Of a stretch of DNA of 64,000 nucleotides, positions 1 to 7,235 are shown in pieces. The translations under genes and the position numbers were made by a program. Below the pieces are notes generated by a model. It was given only the letters and a program-made list of their open reading frames with translations, ran no database searches and was not told where the DNA came from. The stretch covers positions 1-64,000 of the IMG/VR virus record IMGVR_UViG_3300025430_000015; one strand, given 5' to 3'. This DNA comes from a virus. The stretch's first letter is position 1. The number at the start of each line of letters is the position of its first letter.

Positions 1-498
1 TCAGGTCCTGCTGTAAGCGGTACAACTGGTACAGGTGGAATAATCCCTTACGCTACCAACCCATTGCTCGTAGCACCTCTAGAACAGGTTGTAGTTAGCT
101 CTGGTGTAGTATCTTCAAGCGCTGCTGCTGTTCTCAACACCGTTTCTGGTGGAGTCTATGTCTACACTGCTGCTCCAACATCAGCATGGCAAATCCAAAT
201 AACCAATGCTCCAACTACTGTTGGTCAAGCCGTTACTGTCACTGTTGGTACAAATAATGGTTCTACAGCCTACCTCCCATCAGGGTTTACGATCAATGGT
301 TACACTGTTAACGGTGGTACTACGCTACCTGCCCATGGAACAGCATATACTAACACTTATACCGTGACAGCGTACTACCAAGGTGGTTCAATATGGACTG
401 CTGCAGATGCAACAGTAAACTATGATTTCTATGCTATTACATTAATATGTACAGCAGCTAATACGTATGTTATGCTACTCGGACAGACTAAGTTCTAA
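1..498 (+). CDS. virion/fibre-like protein, C-terminal part (cut by window edge)
   Basis: The frame is open from base 1 with no start codon, so only the last 165 residues are present; the stop is TAA at 496-498. The sequence is rich in Ser, Thr, Gly, Ala and Val with repeated small beta-strand-like stretches, the composition of the fibre and decoration proteins elsewhere in this genome. I recognise no family. It is followed after 25 bases by the FFPP-repeat protein, which has similar composition, so it is most likely a structural protein of the tail or head surface. The function is inferred from composition and position only. Confidence 0.7.
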   Translation, partial: SGPAVSGTTGTGGIIPYATNPLLVAPLEQVVVSSGVVSSSAAAVLNTVSGGVYVYTAAPTSAWQIQITNAPTTVGQAVTVTVGTNNGSTAYLPSGFTINGYTVNGGTTLPAHGTAYTNTYTVTAYYQGGSIWTAADATVNYDFYAITLICTAANTYVMLLGQTKF

Positions 499-523
499 TG
501 TTATTATTGGAGATTAATTTCTA

Positions 524-1651
524 ATGCCATTATTCTCATCGTTAAGTGACCTTGCCGCTCGTGCTTATGGACTCCTATCAGGATCTTTAGCACCTATTAG
601 CGACCTGTTTGCAAGAACAACATCAGGATCATTAGGAACAGCAACATCAGGACAACTTTGGGTTGCACAAACTGGTGTATGGTATGCAACGAGCGGATCA
701 GCTACCACATCAACAGCAGCTAGTTCTTACCCATTAGCTACAATACCTTACAAAGCTAGTGCAACAATGACGTTGAAGAGTGCTTCAAACGGTACTGGAA
801 TTGCTTTTTGGTGGACAAGTACTGGTAACTGGTGGGCAGTTGTTAACAATGCTTACTCACAAAATAACATAACAAGCTATACCTGTACTGGTGGATATCC
901 TTGCACAGGTTATACATGCGCAGGCTATGGACCAGTGTGTCAAAGCTATTACACTGTTTGTACAGGTTATGGTTACAGCAGTGCTTATGGTGATCCAAAT
1001 GCTAAGGGAGCAACTACAACGTTGCCTAAGCGAAAGCGTCGTACAAAAGAAGATTCACCAAATACTCGACCCATTGATGTTCCAAAGCCGCAAAACCTTA
1101 GTTACGCACCAATTCCACCACCATTCTTCCCACCCTTCTTTCCGCCTTTCTTCCCACCCTTTTTCCCACCATTCTTTCCACCTTTCTTTCCTCCATTCTT
1201 TCCACCGTTCTTTCCTCCGTTCTTTCCACCGTATTTCCCACCGTGCATAAGTTATGGATTAGCTTGTGGAGGATACGCTACAGGATGTACATCATATTCT
1301 TGCTCTTCTTATGGTGCTTGCGCTGGATACACAGCCAACTACACAACACAGTACTATAACCAGCTAAGCTTGCTACAATCTGTAGGTGGTACAATCACTA
1401 CAATTGCAACAGGAGTTCTACAAGGGCCTTCAAATAGCACAACAGCTCAGATTAACTCTATCCAAATCGTTACCACTAATAGCAACATTACAGCAACTGC
1501 CTTTAGTGATTCTGCATTGGTAACATCTCTGGGAACTTTGTCTAGCAATCAGACTGCTCCAACTGGTAATGTTAGTGTTGGTATTATTGATTCACCGGTT
1601 GGCGGAAGTGCCACCCAAGGTAGTACTGTAGGACCATTTACAGCGTTATAA
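524..1651 (+). CDS. fibre-like protein with (FFPP)n stalk and Cys/Tyr-rich flanks
   Basis: A 375-residue protein of unknown family. Residues 1-115 are Ser/Thr/Ala-rich with Trp pairs. Residues about 118-155 are Cys-, Tyr- and Gly-rich (CTGY- and CAGY-like units). A basic KRKRRTK patch follows. Residues 198-240 consist of ten FF-PP type units, the last being YFPP. A second Cys/Tyr-rich segment spans about 240-272, and the C-terminal 100 residues are Thr/Ser/Asn-rich. The start has a GGAG-type ribosome site at about 509. The architecture suggests a rigid proline-rich rod capped by two small disulfide- or metal-stabilised knots, plausibly a surface fibre. It sits directly upstream of an island with a prolyl-hydroxylase-like enzyme and a sulfotransferase. 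No function is proven. Confidence 0.8.
   Translation: MPLFSSLSDLAARAYGLLSGSLAPISDLFARTTSGSLGTATSGQLWVAQTGVWYATSGSATTSTAASSYPLATIPYKASATMTLKSASNGTGIAFWWTSTGNWWAVVNNAYSQNNITSYTCTGGYPCTGYTCAGYGPVCQSYYTVCTGYGYSSAYGDPNAKGATTTLPKRKRRTKEDSPNTRPIDVPKPQNLSYAPIPPPFFPPFFPPFFPPFFPPFFPPFFPPFFPPFFPPFFPPYFPPCISYGLACGGYATGCTSYSCSSYGACAGYTANYTTQYYNQLSLLQSVGGTITTIATGVLQGPSNSTTAQINSIQIVTTNSNITATAFSDSALVTSLGTLSSNQTAPTGNVSVGIIDSPVGGSATQGSTVGPFTAL
1115..1243 (+). repeat. in-frame 12-base repeats encoding FFPP units
   Basis: Ten consecutive 12-base units encode FFPP (nine times) and YFPP (once). Pro and Phe codons vary between CCA, CCC, CCG, CCT and TTC, TTT from unit to unit. The amino-acid pattern is therefore kept although the DNA has diverged, which points to selection on the protein repeat. 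Confidence 0.9.
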
Positions 1652-1667
1652 TTAATAGAAAGAGACC

Positions 1668-1907
1668 ATGACAAACAAAGAAGAAAACCTAAATAATACG
1701 CCTCCTATGTATCGGATTGCTTTTATTCTTGATGGTTTTGTACAAGAAGTAATTGAATGCTCAGAGAGATTTGCAGCTTTATTACTAAGTAAGCCAATAG
1801 CAAGAAACATAACAGGACTTGACATACCGGTAGGATTTCAGTATGATGTAGCTACCGATACTTTCACTGATTTTGATGGTGAAAGCCTAGAAAATAATAG
1901 GAGTTAA
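1668..1907 (+). CDS. small protein, tandem paralog A
   Basis: 79 residues, family not recognised. The core (Y/N)R(I/L)AFILDG, a V-rich strand, a Cys-S-x-R segment and a hydrophobic stretch match the next protein, so the two arose by duplication. No signal peptide or membrane segment is seen. It lies between the FFPP fibre protein and the accessory island, 16 bases after the fibre gene stop. A small structural or chaperone role for the neighbouring fibre is possible but unsupported. Confidence 0.75.
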   Translation: MTNKEENLNNTPPMYRIAFILDGFVQEVIECSERFAALLLSKPIARNITGLDIPVGFQYDVATDTFTDFDGESLENNRS

Positions 1908-1908
1908 T

Positions 1909-2142
1909 ATGGCAATTCCAATCCCAGAAGATCCAATGATAGCTATCAATACTACTAACCGTTTGGCATTTATCCTTGATGGTCAAGTAGTTCATGTTCA
2001 AAGTTGCAGTGCTAGAAATGCAGCAATTATGACAAGCCAACCAATAGTAATTGATATTACAGATCATGAACGCGGCGCTTTTATCCAAGTTGGTCTTGGT
2101 TACGATGAAGAAGCCGGTGAATTTGCGAGTGAATACCGTTAA
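1909..2142 (+). CDS. small protein, tandem paralog B
   Basis: 77 residues. It shares the NRLAFILDGQV opening strand, the C-S-A-R segment and a closing G-Y-D-E-E motif with the gene immediately upstream (YDVATDTF in that copy). The start is preceded by AGGAG at about 1899 and lies one base after the stop of paralog A, so the pair is translated together. Function unknown. Confidence 0.75.
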   Translation: MAIPIPEDPMIAINTTNRLAFILDGQVVHVQSCSARNAAIMTSQPIVIDITDHERGAFIQVGLGYDEEAGEFASEYR

Positions 2143-2144
2143 AA

Positions 2145-2465
2145 ATGAACGGACAACCAAAGCAAACGCCTTGGGAATTATATTTAGAAAATCTAAAGAA
2201 TACTTCCGAAGAAACATCTGAACAACGCCCAGCTAGACCATGGGATCTATTCAATAAAAAAATTGGTAGAGTAGAAGACGAATTAGCTAGTGAACGCCTT
2301 GCAATTTGCAAAGATTGTCCACGCATTCGTAAGTCATCCATGCTATGTAAAGAATGTGGTTGCTTTATGCCTGGAAAAGTAAAATTACCTAATGCATTCT
2401 GTCCAATAGGTAAATGGCAAGCCGTTGAACAAGAACTAGAGGTTAATGAGGAAGACGAAGAGTAA
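2145..2465 (+). CDS. small zinc-ribbon-like phage protein
   Basis: 106 residues. The middle contains CKDCPR, CKECGCFM and a closing CPIGKW, an arrangement of C-x2-C, C-x2-CGC and CP-x-GKW typical of a small phage family that probably binds zinc. The N-terminus has a PWELY motif and the C-terminus is strongly acidic. The stop overlaps the next start (TAATG). Its role is unknown; adaptor or DNA/RNA contact is a guess. Confidence 0.75.
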   Translation: MNGQPKQTPWELYLENLKNTSEETSEQRPARPWDLFNKKIGRVEDELASERLAICKDCPRIRKSSMLCKECGCFMPGKVKLPNAFCPIGKWQAVEQELEVNEEDEE

Positions 2466-3145
2466 TGTCGCGTCAAATCATAAAATACGAAAGTCGTAAT
2501 GGTTTTATAGATCACATGAGGCCTATGCTTTCCGTTGTACCTGATTGGTACAAAAAAACAAAAAGATGGGTAACTGACGAAAATGGTCAAGAATGGCCTG
2601 GAGTTAAACATTGCATCCCATTCCTTGAAAGCCTTACGCTCGGTTACACCATAGTTCTTGAAGAAAGTGTATATGTTCAAAGAACAGAAAACGGTGTAAT
2701 TATACGTTATAATAATCCAAAAGAACCTGTCGTTAACAATAGGCCAAGTGCAGTAACTGATCCATCACCAGTCCCAGAGGGATATGAAGATGAACATTTT
2801 ATTTGGTTTGCTAACATAACTGTAAGACCTCCTGATGGTTATTCATTACTTTACACACACCCATTGAATCGTTGGGATCTACCATTCTTAACAAGCAGTG
2901 CGGTGGTAGACGATTATGTAATGCCCGGTGCTAACATGTCTTTTTTTATTAAAAAAGGTTTTGAAGGTGAAATACCTAAAGGCACCCCTATAGCTCAAGT
3001 GATACCATTTAAAAGAGAAGAATGGGTAGCTAAATCTACAAAAGGTCTTTGGGACATAGCTGATACTACTGTGAAAGCTCCTATATCTGAGTTGTTGAAT
3101 GGTCATTATAGAAAAAACTTCTGGAAGAAGAAGGTGTATAAATAA
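2465..3145 (+). CDS. DUF6065-like phage protein, paralog 1
   Basis: 226 residues, paralogous to the next gene. Shared blocks are PDWYKKT near residue 25, a K-x-CIPFL segment, NRP, EHFIW, a central HP-x-NR-x-(D/E)LPF block, then KKGFEGxIPKGTPI-x-Q and IPFKRE(E/D)WVAK near the C-terminus. I associate the KGTPIxQxIPFKRE ending with the DUF6065 type of phage and bacterial proteins of unknown function, but that assignment is from memory. The beta-rich core could be a small-molecule-binding barrel. It is coupled to its neighbours by TAATG overlaps in the accessory island. Confidence 0.75.
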   Translation: MSRQIIKYESRNGFIDHMRPMLSVVPDWYKKTKRWVTDENGQEWPGVKHCIPFLESLTLGYTIVLEESVYVQRTENGVIIRYNNPKEPVVNNRPSAVTDPSPVPEGYEDEHFIWFANITVRPPDGYSLLYTHPLNRWDLPFLTSSAVVDDYVMPGANMSFFIKKGFEGEIPKGTPIAQVIPFKREEWVAKSTKGLWDIADTTVKAPISELLNGHYRKNFWKKKVYK

Positions 3146-3858
3146 TGTTTAAAAAGAATAATAAAAACGTACTTCATTATGAAGGCTCCCCAACCGTAGA
3201 AAAAAAGGGTATAGGAGCTATGGTTGAAATCGTACCTGATTGGTATAAAAAAACACCAAAGTTTTTAGATAATAAAGATCCAAATAACAATATGCCTGCT
3301 ATGGGTCTTAAGATGTGTATACCATTCTTAGATGCTATGACAACTGGATTTTATATGTCTTTGCCACAAGAAGTTTATGTAGAGCAAACAGAGAATGGAC
3401 CATCTATCCGTTGCAAACAACAACCAATGCCAATTAGCAATAGACCTCCAATGACTACAGACCCAATGCCATCGCCAGCTGGTCATGATGAAGAGCATTT
3501 TATTTGGCAAACTCAGTATGCTTTCCACCTTCCTGAAGGATATAGTGCAATTCTGACACACCCATTTAATAGGTTTGAACTACCATTTATAACATTTACT
3601 GGTATTGTAGACGGTGACTTTTTTATGCATGGCGGCAATATACCTTTTAGTATTAAAAAAGGCTTTGAAGGAGTTATCCCTAAAGGTACTCCAATACTGC
3701 AAATTATACCATTCAAAAGAGAAGACTGGGTAGCTAAAAAGAAAAAAGGAGTATGGAAAAGAAGCATGGAAAACCATCCCGAAAGAAGCTATGATTATCA
3801 AGTTGGTTGGTATAGAAAAAATATATGGCGTAAAAAAACTTATAAGGTAGAAAGTTAA
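3145..3858 (+). CDS. DUF6065-like phage protein, paralog 2
   Basis: 237 residues, second copy of the family encoded just upstream. It has the same order of motifs: PDWYKKTP, CIPFLDAMTTGF, NRPP, EEHFIW, HPFNRFELPF, KKGFEGVIPKGTPILQ and IPFKREDWVAKKK. The N-terminus differs (a short Lys/Asn-rich lead). Tandem retention of two diverged copies suggests a heteromer or two substrates. No catalytic motif is recognised. It overlaps both neighbours by one base. Confidence 0.75.
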   Translation: MFKKNNKNVLHYEGSPTVEKKGIGAMVEIVPDWYKKTPKFLDNKDPNNNMPAMGLKMCIPFLDAMTTGFYMSLPQEVYVEQTENGPSIRCKQQPMPISNRPPMTTDPMPSPAGHDEEHFIWQTQYAFHLPEGYSAILTHPFNRFELPFITFTGIVDGDFFMHGGNIPFSIKKGFEGVIPKGTPILQIIPFKREDWVAKKKKGVWKRSMENHPERSYDYQVGWYRKNIWRKKTYKVES

Positions 3859-4130
3859 TGTTTAAGAAAAACAAAATATATAATGAAAAGCGTCGTTGGA
3901 AAACAATGGTAATCCCTAAGAACGATGAGAACCAAACAAGGTACCTTCGTTTTACGGAATCACGCACTGCAACAAGACTGTTCATAGAAAAAGACAAGAA
4001 TTACAAATTTTATGTTGTCTCTAGAGGAACTAACCCAGGTAAAGTAAAAGTAGTCGGAATTGCAACAGACATAAAGAGTGCTATCACATTATCTAACCTT
4101 GAATTGGAAAAAATCAATAAAGGTGAATAA
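3858..4130 (+). CDS. small basic protein of unknown function
   Basis: 90 residues, Lys/Arg-rich N-terminus, predicted alpha/beta content, no recognisable motif and no membrane segment. It overlaps the preceding and following genes by one base (TAATG), so it is part of the same translation unit as the sulfotransferase downstream. Confidence 0.65.
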   Translation: MFKKNKIYNEKRRWKTMVIPKNDENQTRYLRFTESRTATRLFIEKDKNYKFYVVSRGTNPGKVKVVGIATDIKSAITLSNLELEKINKGE

Positions 4131-4834
4131 TGATTTATTCACCTGATAATAACTTTTTATTGTTAAAAAATTATAAAGTTGGTGGGAGCTCATTAGAAAT
4201 AGCGTTGACCAATATAGTTCCAGAAAATGCTACTTGCACAGAACTTAAACCTTCAGAGTATGGTCATATGCCAAGAAACCATATATATGATAATATTGAA
4301 CTAGAAAACCATGCTTCATATTATGATATATGTGATATATTCGGTGAAGAAAAAATAAATAATACAATTTCTGTTGTCTTTGTAAGACACCCATATGAGA
4401 TTGTAGCTTCATGGTATTTTCATAAAATGAAAGAATATTGGGGAGAAAAAACCAATGATAATGCTGACCCATTTGAATATGGTGGCGGTTATGACTGGGA
4501 TGCGTTATCTCTAAAACAAAAAGATTATTTAAATAAAATGTTTTTCTATGGAAAAGAAACAGATTTTCGTTCTATTAATAGTACAAAATGGATATATGCA
4601 CCAAATGGTGAAATACTAGTTGATCATGTTCTACGATATGAGAATGGAATAGAAAACGAAATAAATAAAATTTTACCAATGGTTGGGCTGCCAAAGATTA
4701 CAATACCTTACAAAGCAAAAAGCAAATACAAACCACAACATATTACCTATAAAAATATGTTTGGCAAACAAGAACTTGAAACTATACAAAAAGAATGGTC
4801 TTGGGAATTTGAAATCTTTGGTTATGAGCCTTAA
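4130..4834 (+). CDS. sulfotransferase family protein (PAPS-dependent)
   Basis: 234 residues, predicted to transfer sulfate from PAPS to a hydroxyl or amine. The N-terminal strand-loop LLLKNYKVGGSSLE contains the 5'-phosphosulfate loop (Lys16-Val-Gly-Gly-Ser-Ser), and VFVRHPYEIVAS provides the 3'-phosphate site with Arg86 and Ser94 spaced as in the family (R-x7-S). Length is close to small bacterial and phage sulfotransferases. An APS-kinase-like gene four genes downstream (6708-7127) could supply PAPS. The acceptor is unknown; candidates are a virion protein, a glycan or a host surface molecule. The donor-site motifs make the family call fairly firm; the substrate is inference. Confidence 0.75.
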   Translation: MIYSPDNNFLLLKNYKVGGSSLEIALTNIVPENATCTELKPSEYGHMPRNHIYDNIELENHASYYDICDIFGEEKINNTISVVFVRHPYEIVASWYFHKMKEYWGEKTNDNADPFEYGGGYDWDALSLKQKDYLNKMFFYGKETDFRSINSTKWIYAPNGEILVDHVLRYENGIENEINKILPMVGLPKITIPYKAKSKYKPQHITYKNMFGKQELETIQKEWSWEFEIFGYEP

Positions 4835-5410
4835 ATGACACTAACTAAGGTTTGGAGCAAATACAATAATCCATTTAATTTTATTAACAAAGGCAACGTA
4901 GACGTTGGTAAAATTGCGGATTATTTGTTGAGCAAGAATGAAGATAAATACTTTGATGAACGGTTAAATATAATCCACCATCAACATGGTAAAATTCTAA
5001 TAGTGCAAGATTACCCCAGGAATTGGTTCTATCCGGCACCTTTCACGCCAGAATTTGAATGTAAAGATAAAGAACTTTGGGCATTAACTAAACCAATAAT
5101 CGATAAATTAGAAAAAGACTGCGATGGTAAAGCAGCTAAAATATTTTATTTCTTATTGCCAGCTGGAACCAATATCTATATTCATATGGATCTTGGACAA
5201 TATTTTAGTGCTGTACATAGACATCAAATACCGATAATAACTAATCCTCAATGTGAAACATGGGTTGATGGCGAAACTATAAACATGAAGCCAGGGGAAA
5301 TCTGGGAGATAAATAATGTTAAACGCCATGCAGTTGATAACAATGGAACAACACCAAGGATTAATTTAGTTGTGGACATAATGCCTATGTGGGCTATAGA
5401 ATCAAAATAG
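4835..5410 (+). CDS. aspartyl/asparaginyl beta-hydroxylase-like 2OG-Fe(II) dioxygenase
   Basis: 191 residues. A double-stranded beta-helix core is indicated by IHMD (His117-x-Asp119), HRHQIPI around residue 130, the distal His165 in KRHAVDNN and Arg175 in PRINLVVDI. This is the iron- and 2-oxoglutarate-binding set of the aspartyl/asparaginyl beta-hydroxylase family, which hydroxylates Asp or Asn side chains. GEIWEINN before the distal His is also typical. The start follows the sulfotransferase stop with no gap. Target unknown. All key ligands are present, so it is probably active. Confidence 0.75.
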   Translation: MTLTKVWSKYNNPFNFINKGNVDVGKIADYLLSKNEDKYFDERLNIIHHQHGKILIVQDYPRNWFYPAPFTPEFECKDKELWALTKPIIDKLEKDCDGKAAKIFYFLLPAGTNIYIHMDLGQYFSAVHRHQIPIITNPQCETWVDGETINMKPGEIWEINNVKRHAVDNNGTTPRINLVVDIMPMWAIESK

Positions 5411-5420
5411 GAGACAAAAT

Positions 5421-6116
5421 ATGCTTAGAGAACAATTTGAATTGCCTTTAAATCAAAAAGCATATGATGACGGCTTTTACGAGTTTCGTGGATTGCAAAT
5501 AGCCATTGGTGAGGGTGTTTATGCAGAGGCTTATGGAATTGATGTGTTTTTTGAGAACATGTTACTTTTTGTAAAAGAAAAGATTAATTCATTAGAAGGC
5601 CTTACCATAATAGACATGTGTGCTGGATCAGGCATGCTCGGCATAGCAATGGCAATAGAATTCCCCAATTCAGTAATTTATGGTGTAGAGAAATATGAAA
5701 AGCCATTTTTTTGGACTACAAAGAATGCAGATGGTTTTAAAGAGCAAATAAATAAAAGCAATTCTAAATTCATTCCAGTGATGTGTAGTGCTCTTGATTC
5801 AATTGATAATCTTAAACATCTTCATGGTCAGGTCGATTTTATTCTTGCAGGTTATCCATGCATACCCATCCCAGATGACCTTTCAAAAGTGGATACTCTC
5901 CCTTACGATCTAACATCAGTAGCTGGTGGCGAAGACGGGTTAGATGTTATAAAAGAAATTTTAACCGCATCATCTATTCTTCTAAAAAAAGGTGGAATTT
6001 TAGTAACAACTACTCCAGTAAGAATGTTTAAACATGTAGAACCATTGCTTGATGACTCAGTGTGGAGCGAAACATTTGAATCACCTCTTGAGTTCATGGT
6101 TACAGTTAAAAAATAA
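5421..6116 (+). CDS. PrmC/HemK-like SAM-dependent methyltransferase
   Basis: 231 residues. Motif I (IIDMCAGSGMLG, residues 63-74) binds S-adenosylmethionine and GVEKYEK corresponds to motif II. ILAGYPCIP at about 141-149 occupies the place of the catalytic NPPY loop of N5-glutamine methyltransferases. GGEDGLDVIKEIL followed by LLKKGGILV also resembles the PrmC C-terminal half. The NPPY motif is altered to GYPC, so the target or chemistry may differ from release-factor glutamine methylation. A GGAG ribosome site precedes the start. It lies between two dioxygenase genes. Confidence 0.65.
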   Translation: MLREQFELPLNQKAYDDGFYEFRGLQIAIGEGVYAEAYGIDVFFENMLLFVKEKINSLEGLTIIDMCAGSGMLGIAMAIEFPNSVIYGVEKYEKPFFWTTKNADGFKEQINKSNSKFIPVMCSALDSIDNLKHLHGQVDFILAGYPCIPIPDDLSKVDTLPYDLTSVAGGEDGLDVIKEILTASSILLKKGGILVTTTPVRMFKHVEPLLDDSVWSETFESPLEFMVTVKK

Positions 6117-6126
6117 AAGGTAAATC

Positions 6127-6708
6127 ATGGATGAAATAAAAAGAGAAATATTAGCACCAGGCATCATAAGCTATAGCAATGTAGGAGCAAATATTTCTAA
6201 TATGGTTCCTGAATGGGAAGAGCATGTTAAAAATGGTTCTTTAAATTGGGCTCCACATTCTTATGTTGGAGAAAACATAAATGTTCCAGAAGTTAGAAAA
6301 GTAAAGCTTATGGGTATTTCCAATGATGGTATAAACGAAATAATAGATAGTATAAGAGAACATTTTGATAATGCTTATAAAGCATACGTAGACGATTATT
6401 GTGAAAGGTATCGTACCAATACTATTGGATCTGATGCATACCAAATTCTAAAGTATGAAATAGGTCATCATTATAAAGCACATACTGATTGGGATCGTGG
6501 TGAGTGGTTTGAAAAAAGAACTTTTTCTTTAACACATTATCTTAACGATGATTACGAGGGTGGAGAAATTAATTATGTTGAATTTGGTTTAAAAATTAAA
6601 CCAAAGAAGGGGCAATTGATTATTTTCCCTGCACACTTCCCTTATGCACACCAAGTAGAACCAGTTATCAGTGGAGTGCGCTGGGCAATAACAAAATTCT
6701 ACCACTAA
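6127..6708 (+). CDS. prolyl-4-hydroxylase-like 2OG-Fe(II) oxygenase
   Basis: 193 residues. The C-terminal half has the complete iron and cosubstrate set of the P4H/PiuC-type fold: HTD (His119-x-Asp121), a THYLNDDYEGGEINY strand pair, KPKKGQLIIFPA, YAHQV with His175, and GVRWAITKF with Arg185. Members hydroxylate proline or other residues in proteins, or small molecules. The stop overlaps the start of the APS-kinase-like gene. The neighbouring FFPP-rich fibre protein is an obvious candidate substrate, but this is only inference from proximity. Confidence 0.75.
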   Translation: MDEIKREILAPGIISYSNVGANISNMVPEWEEHVKNGSLNWAPHSYVGENINVPEVRKVKLMGISNDGINEIIDSIREHFDNAYKAYVDDYCERYRTNTIGSDAYQILKYEIGHHYKAHTDWDRGEWFEKRTFSLTHYLNDDYEGGEINYVEFGLKIKPKKGQLIIFPAHFPYAHQVEPVISGVRWAITKFYH

Positions 6709-7127
6709 TGATTATCCAGATTATTGGGCTTCCTGGATCAGGTAAGACCGCCCTAGCAAATGGTTTAAAAGAAAAAATACCTGTAATTCATTTAAATGCT
6801 GATGAGGTTAGGGCAACAATCAATTCAGATCTTGGGTTCTCAAACGATGACAGGGTTGAACAAGCACGCAGGCTTGGTGAGATGGCAAGACTTTTAGAAC
6901 GCCAAGGTCATAACATAATTGTGGATTTTGTTTGCCCTACGGAAGAGGCAAGAGAGGCTTTTGGCAAACCAGACATTCTTATCTGGATGGACCGTATCAA
7001 AAAAAGCCGTTTTGAGGACACCAATACCCTTTGGCAAGACCCAATAAATTACGTTGATTTTATAATCAAAAATGGCTTAACCGTTGAACAAGAAGTAGAT
7101 TGCATCATTAGTAAATACGGCCTTTAG
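6708..7127 (+). CDS. APS-kinase-like P-loop kinase
   Basis: 139 residues. Walker A is GLPGSGKT (7-14). NADEVRATINSDLGFSNDDR followed by ARRLGEMARLL closely follows the adenylylsulfate kinase (CysC) pattern, and DFVCPTEEAR stands where CysC has its phospho-serine loop. It is shorter than cellular CysC (about 200 residues) and ends with an RFEDTN-type segment instead of the usual lid. In CysC the reaction makes PAPS from APS and ATP, which would feed the sulfotransferase at 4130-4834. Phosphorylation of another substrate remains possible because the C-terminus is divergent. Confidence 0.65.
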   Translation: MIIQIIGLPGSGKTALANGLKEKIPVIHLNADEVRATINSDLGFSNDDRVEQARRLGEMARLLERQGHNIIVDFVCPTEEAREAFGKPDILIWMDRIKKSRFEDTNTLWQDPINYVDFIIKNGLTVEQEVDCIISKYGL

Positions 7128-7223
7128 ATCCTTACAATGTAAGACCCTCTATAACTCAACAGAGTATATAGTAATCCCTTTCTAGCTTGCTCTTCCCCAA
7201 GAATCTAACCATCAAAGATTGCG

Positions 7224-7235
7224 TAATATAGCATA
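7224..7235 (+). promoter_or_regulatory. possible leaderless promoter element before the basic repeat protein
   Basis: The 108-base gap 7128-7235 has no ribosome-binding site before the ATG at 7236. It ends with TAATAT (7224-7229) exactly six bases before the start codon, the same spacing as at the helicase gene (35177-35189). No TTGAC-type -35 is visible at the right distance (GAATCT instead), so an activator or a late promoter type would be needed. Weak evidence. The rest of the gap holds only a small CTTAC-GTAAG hairpin. Confidence 0.3.

Noticed and set aside
891-1250. Open frame overlapping the FFPP region in another frame, His/Ser-rich
   Set aside because: It arises from the 12-base repeats of the fibre gene read out of frame. 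There is no ribosome site, and codon variation supports the FFPP frame.
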